Numbered from the stretch's first letter, positions 38,487-50,731 are shown. The stretch is DNA of 64,000 bases from Neckera pumila (GCA_963969595.1 OZ018409.1:46079282-46143281), one strand, 5' to 3'. Program-made: numbers and translations. Notes: generated from the letters alone by a model not told the origin.

Positions 38487-40368
38487 AGTTCACATTGGAA
38501 GTGAAAAACTTAAAAAAGAACCTTTTTTTTTATTGCACGGTGTAGGAGATATTTAAGTATGAAGTTTTATTTGGGTCAATGGAAATACAGGGGCAACGCA
38601 CTTTGAAAGAGCATATCTTTGTGAGAATATTTTGAAATAATGCCTTTTTGTGCCTAGTAAAAGAACAGAGAGTTGAAAATACGTATAAAATTTCACAACA
38701 TTCTAAGCATTTTTCAATTTGTAGTAGAGCTTGCAATAGAAGGCGGTCACTAAAATTAGAGTAGTGCTTGCAAGTAAAACAAGAATGGGATACTTGTCTT
38801 CTCCTTGAACTCCTTAGATCTGTCCTTTTTGAGGTGGGCAAGAATCACATTGGTTGGTTGACTTTTTAGTCCATTCTCAAACCAAACCCAAAATAATGAG
38901 CTGTAAACTACACTACACCACTTAGCTTTGAAGAATTTTACAAAGCGGAGTCGTCAAACTTGGAATTTGATGAAACTACTGCCATTGGATTTACAATGCA
39001 GTCTATTTTCTAAAGAAAAAATTATTTTTGAAAAAAATCAGAATTTAAAAATGGGTAGCTCAAAAAAGAGGGATAGCAATCCAAAAATGGTCACTTATTA
39101 GTTAAGTACTAAGAAGCCAATATTGGACCTCATGTTTTTTAATCAGCTTTGAAGAATTCATATAAAAATGCATATTTGTTTAAATAATTATTTTTTTGAA
39201 CCAATACATATAATGTTTTTCACTCAATCTAATGATATTTTAAAACTATTAATTTAGTTTATACCTTCAACAATAAGATCAATCAAAGTGGTTAATTTAA
39301 AATGATGAATCCTTGGTACTTAAAAGAATTAAGCACACAAACTCTTCAAGTCTTCATTCCTAACCTTGAGCTTTCTAATAGGCACATTGATTTGTCCTAT
39401 TAGTGAGGGGGGGGGGGGGGGGGGGGGGGGGGGAGGAGAAGATTAAAGTCACCTAGAAAATTCGTATCACCATAAAAATTAGTTTTTTATGAAAATTGAT
39501 TTAATCTAAAAATATTTCAACTTGCACTAATTCAATATAGTGTGAATTTGGTAAATTAGTGTTACACACACTATTAGGACAAATCAATGTACTTTCACTC
39601 TTTAATAAGGTAGATGCATCCAATATGCTTGTTTTTCATTTTGCACTACCTATTAGGTCTTTTAGAAGGAACAAAGAGGGGCGAAAAAAGGAACCATTAT
39701 TTTCTCAAAATCACCACAAGCTCTTTAAAACAACTATTGAGAGTTTAAACATCTTTTGCTTTAAGGGGGGGATTTAAGGGGCTCTAGTCACGTGAATAGG
39801 TACCGAATGCTTTCAAATTTGAAAATTCATAGAATATTGTGTTGCGTTAGAGAATTATGAAACAACTTGGATTGGTTTTCTCTTGAGGCTAAGTTTCTTA
39901 CAAAGAAGCCCCATCATTGGAATAATCTATCTATTATGGGCTAAAAGTGCCAATTTTGTGTGCTAATCTGTTATCTCTAACTAGAGGAAGAGATTTAGCA
40001 ATGGTGTGCAATGGTTAGAAAATTCAAAAGTTATGTAGGCAAATGAAAATGAAACACGTGTTAAATGTAATAGTAGCATGCCGGAGCCATCATTCTTAAG
40101 AATTCATTTCTTTTGTCTACTAGAACTGTGATGTGTAGATAACATTCTAAGACTTCACATGGCTAATAGAGGATTGAACTAAAGCTTATACAGTATGAAA
40201 AGAGACATACAAAAATGGCACATATATTTGGGTCAATCTACTTGCAATTAGCTACTTCTTTTCCATCTTATAGAATACTTGTCCTTCTCTTAGTCCAAAC
40301 ATCAAACGTCAAAATTTATTAAGGAGTACAATAATAAAATTTACTCAAAGATGAGTATGAAGACAATG
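38487..40368. other. Spacer with a poly-G tract
   Basis: No gene was recognised. A run of 27 G residues (39407-39433) lies between two arms of a 22-nt inverted repeat, listed separately. Confidence 0.45.
39384..39590. repeat. Inverted repeat flanking a 27-nt G run
   Basis: The arm ending TTTGTCCTATTAGTG (39384-39405) is matched in reverse complement by 39569-39590 (CACTATTAGGACAAATC and on), 21 of 22 bases. The G run follows the left arm directly. This may be a small transposon with a homopolymer expansion, or a hairpin. Confidence 0.75.
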
Positions 40369-40769
40369 TAAGGTAGAAGCACCAACTGTCGACCACGCCT
40401 AATATACAACCTGTAGGGTGCGCTATTTCCAACCTTAGCTTGGTATTCAAGCTTGGAGTGTTGTTTTTCTGTCCTTTTCAAGGTTGGGACTAATATGGTT
40501 ATGACACATGTCCCAAAGTAGTGAGTATCCTTGACAATCGGAATTGGAAGACTCTAGACATTGTCTACTAGTGAAATGAACTTTTTGGCTCCCAGAACTT
40601 TTTGGCTCCCAAAATTCACTGTAATTTCAATTCTGGGAATTAAATTCTAAAAATTTTGTAATCTCCATATTTCCTATCTTCCTACATGGGAAAAATTTCC
40701 ACCACCTCATACTGCGCACAATCTGCTCCAAAACTCCTTAAATGATCGACTACTGGTGCTTCTACCTAA
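40369..40769. mobile_element. TIR element with AAGGTAGAAGCACC ends, ~400 bp
   Basis: The left end AAGGTAGAAGCACCA is mirrored by TGGTGCTTCTACCT at 40754-40767. Length and an internal segment (TTTTCAAGGTTGGGACTAATA) match the element at 22873, so they are one family. Non-coding. Confidence 0.7.
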
Positions 40770-41786
40770 CCCGCACAATTTTCTCCTTATTGCCCCAAAT
40801 GCACTTTTACGGTCATAAAGTCAAGCTTACTGTAAGTTAGGTGCCAGAAGATACCGGTACTACTGTACTGAACGAGATGCAGAGTCGCAATTAACGAACG
40901 TTTACGGTTTTCGCGGATCTGACTAATTTCGCTGCACCTCTCTGCGGCCCACTACTGTCTATTAATGCAAAGAAAGTACTGTACACTTTCAGAACCAACA
41001 AGCTCCGCCTGGCATGTTTCAGACGGAATGCAGCTTATGGATAATGTCCTGAAATACACGAGATCCCTTTCCTCCATTCAACTTCTTGTCTCTCCCAAAA
41101 TTAACGAGGCTAAAATGAAACTAGCCTGGCTACCACAACTGTCAGAATCAACAGAAATCGTATCCCAACTTCCCAAGTTCCCAGACAGTTCAGGTAGCCA
41201 CTCCTGCACATATTCATGTACCCAAACGGAATGGCAAAATTTAAGAATGCAGAGATCATGGATATTCATGACAGCGAGCGACAGTATAAGTCACACAAAA
41301 CAGCTTCAAAAAGCATCACACAAAAGAATGTATTCATAAAAATTCATAATTTATCAAAGGGCACGAGCTGCATAGAGCTCCACAGCACCTCTTCGAAGGT
41401 GGGTCGCGGGTTACCCTGGAGAAAGGCCTAATCTGATTGATTCTCATAGCTCTCAAGTGTTCCAAGTATCGACACTGATGCTAACATCGCTCATCACGCT
41501 TTGGGATAGTATGCAAAACCCTAGGAAAAAGCTTTTCATCATCATCTGGTACAATCAACGAAGGGGTGACTAAACTGAATGGGGTAGCTGATAGGTCGTT
41601 GCCTTCACAGTAGGCAGTATTGATCCCCTGCAGCCTCAACTGGAAAGTTGTCTGCGAGTATGGTCCAGCTCATGCGGCCAGCAAAGTACAAAAATGTACC
41701 ACCCTTGACCGAATAAATGAGTGTGTCGATAATTGACACTCAATCTGTAACATAAGTTATCATACAAAACATTGCGAGTCTCCGGC
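40770..41786. other. 3' flank of RRN3
   Basis: Downstream region and probable 3' UTR of the minus-strand RRN3 gene. An open frame at 40965-41339 and its antisense partner at 41078-41269 have no recognisable domain. It could hold a further small gene, but nothing supports one. Confidence 0.4.
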
Positions 41787-44072
41787 TCAAGTAAACAACG
41801 ATGGGTGAAGTACAGCAGGTAGCCTAGCAGGCATTCTCGTCAGCTCCCTGGGTGGAGAAAACGACATGTGGTCCAAGAAGGACTCTACCAATCCCGCACT
41901 TTGAAAGCTCCCGTTCCCATTGCGAAAGCTATCAACGTCGAAGCCTCTTGTTGTGACAACATCTGCATTTCCATGTCTGTCCCTGAACTCTTCATTGCCC
42001 ATGTCTTCCTCTAATGCGATAGAATGATCAGCAGTCCCCATAATCGATGAAGCAATCGCCATCTCGTGCATATCCGACACCGAGTCATCTTCCCATGAAG
42101 AACTTGGTTCTGAAAATGTCTGATTCACGAAGTCATCGTCCTCCTCTGAAAAATCCTCATAGAGCTCCGGGAGCTCCACCATTGACCATTGAATAAAATG
42201 GGGCTGGATAAACCTGAAAGACGTCTTAAGTAGATATGGGTCAAATGGGAAGAACATGTCGAGTCTTCCTTCTCCTCCAAAAGAGCCTCCAGCATGTGAA
42301 GAAGAGGCATCCCTGCTATACGACCACTCCCTACAATCTACAAGCTGAGCGATGCTTGCTTGCTTCACAAACTCATCAACAACAGACGGTAAGCACACGG
42401 TGAGTGGCTTGAGATGGTGCTCAACCAACTCCTGCAGAGGTAACGTACGAAGTACGCGCTTCAACCTCTGATCCTCCGTCAAGTCCTTCAACCTGTAACA
42501 GAGGACATACATGACAGCTTGGCACGCACAGTAGAACACGCCGTGCAAGACAGGGTCAGCAGTTGTCATCGACGGATTTCTTCGGTCTTCGGCCAGCTGG
42601 GCATATGAGACGCACCATTCCAGCAACCGCCTCATCGACTCCACAACGACCGCCAAAGGCAAGTAACTCGCTCGCGCTAGGTAACTTGCCAAGTACGCAG
42701 CAGCAGACATCCGCGTATTCGGGGGCCGCGACTTGGATTCAAAAATGTCACAGAGCAGATTCGCAAAAGTATTACCACATGTTGCTGGAGCGAGGGAACA
42801 CAAGTAAAAAATGAGGAATTGGGTGAATTTGGACTTGTAAGTGTCCAAAATTGTCGTTTGGAAACACCTCATTAACGTCTCAAAAATCAAGTCACCGTGA
42901 CCGTTTTGGACACACGTCTGTAGGTGCTCCAGAGTCATATCCATTATCGCATCCATCTTATCAGCCATTTCATCCAATGTCGGTAACAATGCACGCCGAC
43001 TTTCAGACGTTTGTTGTTGATGCTTAGCTTCGCACCCAGGTCCAGAAGAATCAATCACAGCATACCCTTCGTCGCCTCCCAATGTATCATCGTCATCCAG
43101 GTTCATGTGAAACATGAAAACCTTATTGCTATCCTCCTCTCTCATGATATCCTCCCACCGTATCTCCACGTCAATCTCAATTAGCCGGTCCACAATCAGT
43201 GACAGCATCTGACCTCCAAGTGCGCTGCTCAAGGAACTACTCTCTAACCTCAACATATTCTCCACGTACAAAGCTAACCACAGCTTCTCACACGTCCTGT
43301 GAGGCATCCTCAGCACAACAATGTGCTGCAACCGAAACGCGGCTGTCGGAACGAGGTCCACAGTCTGAACCAGAGCAGAGTGAAGACGTTCCAAAACCTG
43401 TAGCAAGGCGTCAAAAATCTTTAGCAACATACAAGAAAACGACGTGGTAAATTTCTTCCTACAAGTGTAAGCTCCACCACCACAAACGATAAAATCAAGG
43501 AAAATGAGGAAAAACAGACAGAAACTCACTTTATCTTTTTTCGCGAGGTGCTCACCGCCTTCCAGCTTCAGCTTATCCAAAGTCGTAAGCCCCATCATCA
43601 ATCCAGTTCTCGTAAACGAATCGAAGAACGACGGAAGCCCACAAGAGGGCGGCAAGAAGTTACGAACCAGCATATCCAAACAATCCGGCACGAAGCAGCC
43701 ATTAGCAGTCGACAAGTTGACAACAAAAGCCAGGAGCGCGTCCACGACTTCAAAACTGTAAGTCCAAACACTCATCCCCAGCAAATACTGCAAAAGTGCC
43801 CGGTGCAAGCGTTCGTTCAAGTAGCCCACAGTTTGCGAGAGCGCATTCAAACGCAGCGCAAGGAGCGAGGCGGCTTCCGGAGCGTGCAAATGAGGCTCCC
43901 TCAAGTCTTCGCAGAGTTTCATGTAAAAGCCTTTGTCGACGCCGTCCGCGCCCGACTTGAGAGCCCGAATCATCCACGCGCGCGCAGCAATGAGGCGCTC
44001 CTCGGCGGTGCCCTTGGGCTCATTGCTATTGTTGATGTGCTGCTGCGGCAGCTCGCTTTCGGCAGCCGTCAT
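41787..44072 (-). CDS. RRN3: RNA polymerase I-specific initiation factor RRN3/TIF-IA
   Basis: Two exons, 43530-44072 and 41787-43397, give about 717 residues. The start at 44072 (MTAAESELPQQHINNSNEPK) was preferred because the in-frame sequence upstream, to 44510, reads like an untranslated leader. The protein is helix-rich. It carries the RRN3 family pattern including LVPTAAFRLQHIV, YVENMLRL and IVDRLIEIDVEIRWEDI, then conserved helices with FLIFYLCSLAP and FANLLCDIFESK. Near the C-terminus is an acidic-serine stretch (EDFSEEDDDFVNQTF, SSSWEDDSVSDMHE). RRN3 bridges RNA polymerase I to the rDNA promoter factors in the nucleolus and is growth-regulated by phosphorylation in other eukaryotes. 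The intron 43398-43529 (GTGAGT...CTACAG, 132 nt) is in frame and stop-free, so its removal is inferred from consensus sites and family alignment. Confidence 0.9.
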   Translation of the reverse strand: MTAAESELPQQHINNSNEPKGTAEERLIAARAWMIRALKSGADGVDKGFYMKLCEDLREPHLHAPEAASLLALRLNALSQTVGYLNERLHRALLQYLLGMSVWTYSFEVVDALLAFVVNLSTANGCFVPDCLDMLVRNFLPPSCGLPSFFDSFTRTGLMMGLTTLDKLKLEGGEHLAKKDKVSFCLFFLIFLDFIVCGGGAYTCRKKFTTSFSCMLLKIFDALLQVLERLHSALVQTVDLVPTAAFRLQHIVVLRMPHRTCEKLWLALYVENMLRLESSSLSSALGGQMLSLIVDRLIEIDVEIRWEDIMREEDSNKVFMFHMNLDDDDTLGGDEGYAVIDSSGPGCEAKHQQQTSESRRALLPTLDEMADKMDAIMDMTLEHLQTCVQNGHGDLIFETLMRCFQTTILDTYKSKFTQFLIFYLCSLAPATCGNTFANLLCDIFESKSRPPNTRMSAAAYLASYLARASYLPLAVVVESMRRLLEWCVSYAQLAEDRRNPSMTTADPVLHGVFYCACQAVMYVLCYRLKDLTEDQRLKRVLRTLPLQELVEHHLKPLTVCLPSVVDEFVKQASIAQLVDCREWSYSRDASSSHAGGSFGGEGRLDMFFPFDPYLLKTSFRFIQPHFIQWSMVELPELYEDFSEEDDDFVNQTFSEPSSSWEDDSVSDMHEMAIASSIMGTADHSIALEEDMGNEEFRDRHGNADVVTTRGFDVDSFRNGNGSFQSAGLVESFLDHMSFSPPRELTRMPARLPAVLHPSLFT

Positions 44073-44567
44073 GGCTCCAGGACGAAAACAAACGAAAACA
44101 ACGACTCTCTCGAATACCTCGAATACAACATGAAACCGAAGGCGACTCTCTCGAATACAACATGAAACCGAAGGCGACTCTACTGGCTCTTTCTCAAGGG
44201 GCTCGAGCTCGCCAAACAACCGCAAGAGCAAGCAAGCAAGGACGACGACGACGACGACTGCCGCAACAAAGCCTGCTAGAAACCCTATTAGGGTTTTTGA
44301 ATCCCGTGGAGGCTTGGCTTTGGGTTCCCCAGGGCTTTGGAGGATGCCGATTGGGGCCGTCGATGGGATGGCTGGATGCATCAACGGTGGATATTGATCT
44401 GCTAGCAAGCCGGGGACGCGGATAGGCGGGCGCGACTGGGCGTGCCAGCCACAGCTCTGCCGGGCACGTTCGGAATAGGGAGCGGCAGCTGAATCTCGGC
44501 GAACCGACAACTGGAAACTGGAAGAACCCGGAAACCCTAACCTCTCAAGGGGCTTATCATTAACTTA
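44073..44567 (-). promoter_or_regulatory. RRN3 leader and promoter with telo-box motifs
   Basis: AAACCCTA-type telo-box motifs lie at 44280-44287, 44289-44296 (reverse) and 44532-44539. In plants these motifs are common in promoters of ribosome-biogenesis and translation genes, which fits RRN3. A 30-nt sequence (CGAATACAACATGAAACCGA and on) is tandemly duplicated with a period of 32 nt at 44120-44181, within the likely 5' UTR, and each copy brings an upstream ATG on the plus strand only. An open frame continuous with RRN3 extends to 44510 but lacks family similarity. Confidence 0.55.
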
Positions 44568-46218
44568 AGAGCATCGCCACTCTTGCTCTGAAAAATCAGC
44601 ATAGGGCCCCAATGCATAATGCATGTGCAATGAACTCTGAAGACAACTTTACCCAAATTACACAATTGGTACTGACCTTTCAAATGACCCCTTAACTCCT
44701 AAAGGACCAAGGCATTTTCTGGCTCTGAAACCATTGAAAATTGCCATTTCTGCTGCGATCACTCAAGAAAGTAAAAGAAACTTTTTTTTAGAATCCAACC
44801 GTAGGATCTTGTACTTCACTTGTCTTAGATCGTGTGGTAAAAATTTCATGAAGTTTGACCATACGGATTGGAAGATATTAGCATTTGAAGTTAGAAAAAG
44901 AAGTTTTTTTGAATTGTGGCCTGCAATTTCAGATGACTTTGACAGCCATTTGTAGATTTATTTTGCACTACACACCATAAAGGTAAAATTTTTATGTTGA
45001 ACATTTGTGTTGAGAGTTGGGAAAAAAAATTTTAGAATGTCAAACCTTGATTTTCACATACAAAAAAATTGTTAAGTAGAAGTAGGTCCAAAATTCAACA
45101 AAACACTAAATTGTTAATAGCTCTTAGATGGAATTAAAACAACATAATTCCAACGGTGAAATTGTTCTTGCAAACGAACTTGACCTTGTCAAAAACTAAT
45201 TTTGAAAAAATTTGAAAATTGCATTCAAAAATGAACTCTATAAGTTGTTTTGTAAAGAAGATGCTTAAATTGCCCAAAAAACAAGATTGTCCATAACTTT
45301 CTCATTATTAGTCCATATAGAACAAATCAAAGCTTCAAAATGTACACAAAAACATGATCTTTGAGAAAAAAAAATTGAAAAACAAACAAACATTTTTTTT
45401 TTTTTTTTTTTTCTGCCCGACAAACTGCTTTAATGCTTTAGGATGCCATAACTTTTGCTCCCAGGCACCAATTGAAAAAAATTACATTTTTAGAAAGCTA
45501 CTGTGATTTCCTATCTTCCATAAAAGTTTCAAAAAATCAGATCAAAATTTGAGGCCACATGGGCCTGCCCGAAATCCCAAGTGTCCCTCGAGGGGACTTT
45601 GGTCCTTTAGGGGTTAACAACTATTGTAGTGATGTCTATCTTGTATTTGGGGTGGCAGGCTCTCCAAATAAGGTGGGTGCCCAAAATCGCTATAAATTGG
45701 TACTATGCCTAGTTACTACTACTAGGCCGGTCAGATTTTATATTGTCTTGTACTCAAAGACGAAGTAAAAGAAATTGTTTTTAAAACTTCATTATTCAAT
45801 TCCCCGCTCATGTCAAAGTTGATGCTTCACAGTCAGTGGCACATTTGGATGTATAAAAATTGTGGCCGTTCTTGAGTATTTCCACATCCATATCCATACT
45901 TAAAATTGTGAATTTTTTTATTTGTTTTTTGGTTTCCAAATTTTCATATTTTTTGTCACGGTTCATTATGTGGCACTGTTCACTGCTTGGCACCAACTCA
46001 AATCCAGCGTGCAAAGACGTCAGACAAAGATTCTTTGACAAAAAGGTAGGTTGTGGAAGAAGAGAGCGAGCTCTTGATTGTTGCGGTCAAACAGCTTGTT
46101 TTTCCATAGCCAAACTATTGTGGCTAAATTGGGCGGTCGCAGTGGGGGGGCAAAAACAATCTTGGGCTCAGCATACGCTGGCCTTGGACCCTCTCCAGGA
46201 CAAGAGTAGAGATGCTCT
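44568..46218. mobile_element. TIR element with AGAGCATC ends, disrupted by a TTAA element
   Basis: The left end AGAGCATCGCCACTCTTG is mirrored by CAAGAGTAGAGATGCTCT at 46201-46218. Copy F of the TTAA family (44692-45617) sits inside, so the host element would be about 725 bp without it. No target duplication was evident and no transposase was seen. It begins about 500 bp upstream of the RRN3 start. Confidence 0.6.
44692..45617. mobile_element. TTAA-bounded non-autonomous element, copy F (926 bp)
   Basis: It begins TTAACTCCTAAAGGACC and ends GGTCCTTTAGGGGTTAA. The interior is the reverse complement of copies B and D, so this is the same subfamily in the opposite orientation. It is nested in the AGAGCATC element. 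Non-coding. Confidence 0.88.
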
Positions 46219-49200
46219 AGCATATGGTGCCTTTTATCAAACCTTTTCTTCTAATTTTTTATTTAAGTATCAAGGTGGAGATCACCTTAAATTTGGTGAA
46301 GCATTGTGTAATTATTGTACATTCATTTGTCTTTTGGAGCAACAAACACTTCAGTTTTAAATTGAACGTATGCACTATTGTTTCATCCAAAATTGACAAT
46401 TCATCTACATTTTTCTTTGAAATGGAAAACAATTGACAAAAAATTACTATTGAAATGGAAAAAATTTAGCTAGAAGTAGAGCTTTATTTTGGAATGGTGC
46501 AATTTGGCCCCCATAGTGTCCCAAAAGTATTGGATTGCCCACTATAAGATTGAGGTAGAATAGGAATGTAGGTTTTTAATCCTTTACTAGTTCTTTTTGT
46601 AAAGATTCAATGGGATATAATAATCTAGATGAAAGTATTAGGTTTCTAAAATTATGATATATTATTAAACACTTTAGAAAAGTAATTTAATGATGACTTC
46701 CAAAGAAAAGCTAAAAAGTATAATTTACCTATCATATCTACACAATTGAATCATTCGCAATACTAACCAATATTTTTCAATAAATTTTGAAATCCAAAAT
46801 TAAAATGATATTTAAAATTTATCATAGATTGAGTATTTATAATTTATTTAATAGTTTTATTCCTTAAATAAATTGTTAAATTCTCATTATGGTGGTTTGA
46901 AAATAATTTTTTTTTACCTATTTACACAATTTATTTTTAAGGGATACTTTTTGAACTAAAAAAGCGTTTTTTGAAGTCCTATATCCCTCAAAATACAAAG
47001 AATATTTACAAAGAATAATTTTGAAAACCTACACCATTCAAATGTATGAGTGTCAGTATAATTAATCTACAATAATTTGGATAAATGAAAAAATCAAGAT
47101 TTTATGAGCTTAAAACATATTTGCATTCATTTCTTGTTCAAAATTTAAACTTTTGTTTTTTGGGGGTTAATCCCTGAATAATAGAGGCTACTTCTGTATT
47201 TCCTAGTAGCTTCTATAACCTTAGACAAATGGAAGTTTGAGCATAATTTCAATTTTTACATTGAGCATACTTGTACATCCCAAAATTTTGTCAAGAGACT
47301 TTTGCGGTTTTGAATAGGCTTTTGTGACTTTGTATTTTGACATGATTTTATGAATTTTTAATATTTATTGGTTTTTTTTTTTGAGTGTTGGAGAATATAA
47401 CTTGCAAGACTAGGTAAATGCATTGGAATGTAGGAAATCACATTTTCTTGCTCGAAATATAATTTTTATTCAATTCATTTGGCTCCTGAGAGCAAGAATT
47501 ATTCCACCCCTAAGTCCAAAAAGCAATTTGTTGGTTAACACAAAAAATTGCAAGTATTGAATTTGGAAAATTTTTAATCCATCTTTCAAAGATTATACTT
47601 TAGCCTACATGTAAAGCTTTGATTCATTCCATTTGGATTAGTGACAGAACTTTTTGTTTTGTAGGCAATCATTGCATTATTATGGAAAAATTGTTTAGAA
47701 TTCATTTCTGAATTCAATTTTTACAATTTTTTAGAAAAATAAATTCCACATTGTTGACTTTGCTTGCTAGAACAATCTCATTGTTGGAATTAGTGTATTT
47801 GAATTCCATCTTAGAACTATTAACAATTTAGTTTTTCCTTCTATCTTGTACCTACTTCTATTTAACAATTTTTTCTCAAGTAAAAGTATTATAGAACCCA
47901 ATGAAGTCTATTTTAAGAATATAAAATCCAAAAATTCATTTCCCTCTCTAAACTTTGTCCATAGCTTTTAATTAGAGGCTCTAAATCAAAAACGGATTTT
48001 TGTAGATGAAATTAGCTTGATTTGCCAACTTTTATAGGACAAAGTATTTTGAAAAAAATTATTGGCTACTATGTCAAAATGGCCACTAAAGTCTACTGAG
48101 CACTGTTTGGAAAACTTTTTGAGTTTTACCGGCCAGTTTTCTTCAATTGCCAAATTGAACTGGTTTTTCAAGAATACAATCTGGTTATTTCCTCTATTTT
48201 TTACTCAAAATAGAAATTTATAGATTTTTTCACCGATTTTTTGCCAATTTTTTCAAACTGCAACTGATTTTTTTCCCAATTCCATCGGCTAACTTTGAAC
48301 TAGCTGCCAGTTTTTTCACGGCTACTGAATTTAAAAAACACTGAATTGTAAATGCGTCAACTATAGCATGTAAGATTAATGACTACATTGTCTAAAAACA
48401 AAGAGAGGACTAAAATAACATCAACTAAAAGTAATCATATATCATGACTATAAATAGTTGAGAATGGTTCCTATTACTCCGTATTCAACAATACTATCAT
48501 GGTGAAGAGTAGGTTTGACAAAAAAACAAAACAGAAAGGTGAAGTCATTTTTTTTAAATGACTCTAAAAGCCAAATTCAAGGGCAATTAAAGTCAAATAA
48601 TGTTGAAAATTTAATAATTTGTGTCAAAAGGAGGGAGGTACTTTATTAATATTTCATAAGAACTAAATGAAGAAAGGTGGTTTTATAATGAAACACATTG
48701 TCTTCATCAATCCCAAAGGATATGGGACAATTTGACTAGATGAGAGTTTGAATGTTCATTTTAAAACAAAGTAAATTAGGAGGACTAAAAAGTGGACCTT
48801 TAAGAGTTGAAGGCATTTTGGAGGAAGCTGAACTCCTTAAAATATTTTTTCAGGAAGATCTGGCATCTAGCTTAATCCAAGTCGTTTCATACTTTTTGGA
48901 CTTTTATAGAATTAGTTATAAAATTTTGAAGAAGCACAATGGTCATGAAAAGCATCCACTTCCTAAAAATGTATATTATTAGTACACTGATGGTAAATTG
49001 AAGACAACAAAATGTACTCATGCATTACAAGGCACTTTGAGCCTATTAATTTCAAGGTTTCCTACCTTAATTGTACTAAAAGCAAAACTTCAAATCTAAT
49101 TTAGGCATAGCAAAATCAATTTTTTCAAAAGCTTCAAAGCAAAACAATTTTCTCCAACATTTCAACCCTCCTCTTTGATTTTTGTCCATAACTTTTGATT

Positions 49201-50731
49201 GGAGGCTCAAAATCACAAATGGGATTTTGGATCTAAAAGTTAGCTTGATTTTGCACATTTATAAAGTTCAAAGTGTTTTGAAAAAGTTATTCTACCATAC
49301 CTAAATGAGGTATGAAATTTGGCTTTGAGCATAATTCTTTCTTTTGATTTGACTATGAGCTTTTGAGCTCTAATTTACATACTTTACATGAATTGTTGTA
49401 CTTCCTACCAATAATAATATAATTATAATAGCATTAGTCTTTAAGACCAATGTCAATATAGGATATGTTGGAAGTAATTACACTACAAGAGAAAGTGTGT
49501 TTTAAGTGTAGTCCTAGTATTATAGTCCTATAAGTGATGACCTTTTTGGGAGTTTTTTTGTAAAATTTTATTAGAAATACATATATTTTCAGTAAAATTT
49601 TACTAAAAATCTTTTAAAACATCCTTTTCTCTTGTAGTGTTTGGAAATCCATGCCTTTGGGGCATGGGAGACCATGGCTATCCTTGTTCTCTCTTTTCAA
49701 ATGAAAACTCTATTACCTCCTAGTTGATGCCAGAGGTTGTCACATTAGCAGCAACCACTAAGTTTACACCACCACCCCACTTTTATAAAGAGTTTGTCTT
49801 TTCACCACATTTCAAACATTGCAAAGCTTTGGAAAACATTATTAACCTTGTAAGGACACTATGGATGATAATGGTTTAATGGATGACTTCACTGTTAATT
49901 TGCATCTATTGGCCCAATAATGGAGAATTTTGGTGACTACTTTAGTAATGGCGGGCCGCGCCCTTATAAGATTAAGATGAATAGCACATTCAATATAAAT
50001 TGAATTTTCAAAAATCAAAATTATATTATAAATTTAAAAATAGATCTCCAATCCTTTTTTCCACTTTTGGATCTTGTTGGTAATTGAAAGAGGTATCCAA
50101 ATTCTCTTAGCAAATGAACTATGAATTTTTAAAGTTTTGATTATAAGTTTGTCCAAAATCAACTCTAAGCTTCCATGTTTAGGTGTACATTTTAGGCAAG
50201 AACCTATAGGGGCTTGGTTTCATTTGCAACAAGACCACACTATTAGATGGTATGGCTACTTTACTTCTTTTCAATTCAGTTACAAGATTGCAACTATACA
50301 AGGTAAATATGCCTATTACCAAGCAAATTTGCTATCCAAATATCTTAAGGAAGCTATTTATCAACTCATGTATTTTTCAAAGATTCAAAAATTTGAAAGA
50401 AACCGTTTGCAAGTATAATTAAGACATTTCGATAAGAAATGAAGTTTTAATGATTTTTCAAAGCTTGTTGAGACTAAATTGACAAATTATGGGAAGGACA
50501 TATGAAACTACATTGATGTGTCCCTTCCTCAAGTGCATTTTCATGATGCTCAAGGCTTGCTAAGATTGTGGTAATGGGTGGATAATTGATCCAAATGGAA
50601 AGGTCTAGTAGATGTCAAAATTGAATGACTGATGACATTGTGTTGTTCTTCCTTAGTATCTGTGAAAGCTCCTTGCATAGGTTTTGATACCCCATGATCA
50701 CTTTGAAGAGGTGGAAGGAGCATGCTTGCAA
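46219..50731. other. AT-rich tract with decayed repeats
   Basis: No gene was supported; the open frames at 48752-48982 and 50137-50418 are unrecognised. The stretch 47167-47890 is a truncated copy of the TTAA family (starts TTAATCCCTGAA, contains CTAGAACAATCTCA and CTTCTATCTTGTACCTACTTC). Two single-arm relatives of the 17348 foldback lie at 47940-48070 and 49080-49310. A CACTA miniature sits at 49481-49639. Confidence 0.5.
49481..49639. mobile_element. CACTA (En/Spm-type) miniature element, 159 bp
   Basis: Terminal inverted repeats CACTACAAGAGAAA and TTTCTCTTGTAGTG are perfect over 14 bp and are the classic plant CACTA ends. The 3-bp flanks are TTA and TTT, so the duplication is imperfect. 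The interior is AT-rich with a short palindromic TAAAATTTTA repeat and no coding capacity. Confidence 0.85.

Noticed and set aside
44073..44510. N-terminal extension of RRN3 by about 146 residues
   Set aside because: The frame is open, but the residues show no family similarity, include an improbable run of valines, and lie over a tandemly duplicated GC-rich leader. The start at 44072 gives a plausible family N-terminus.
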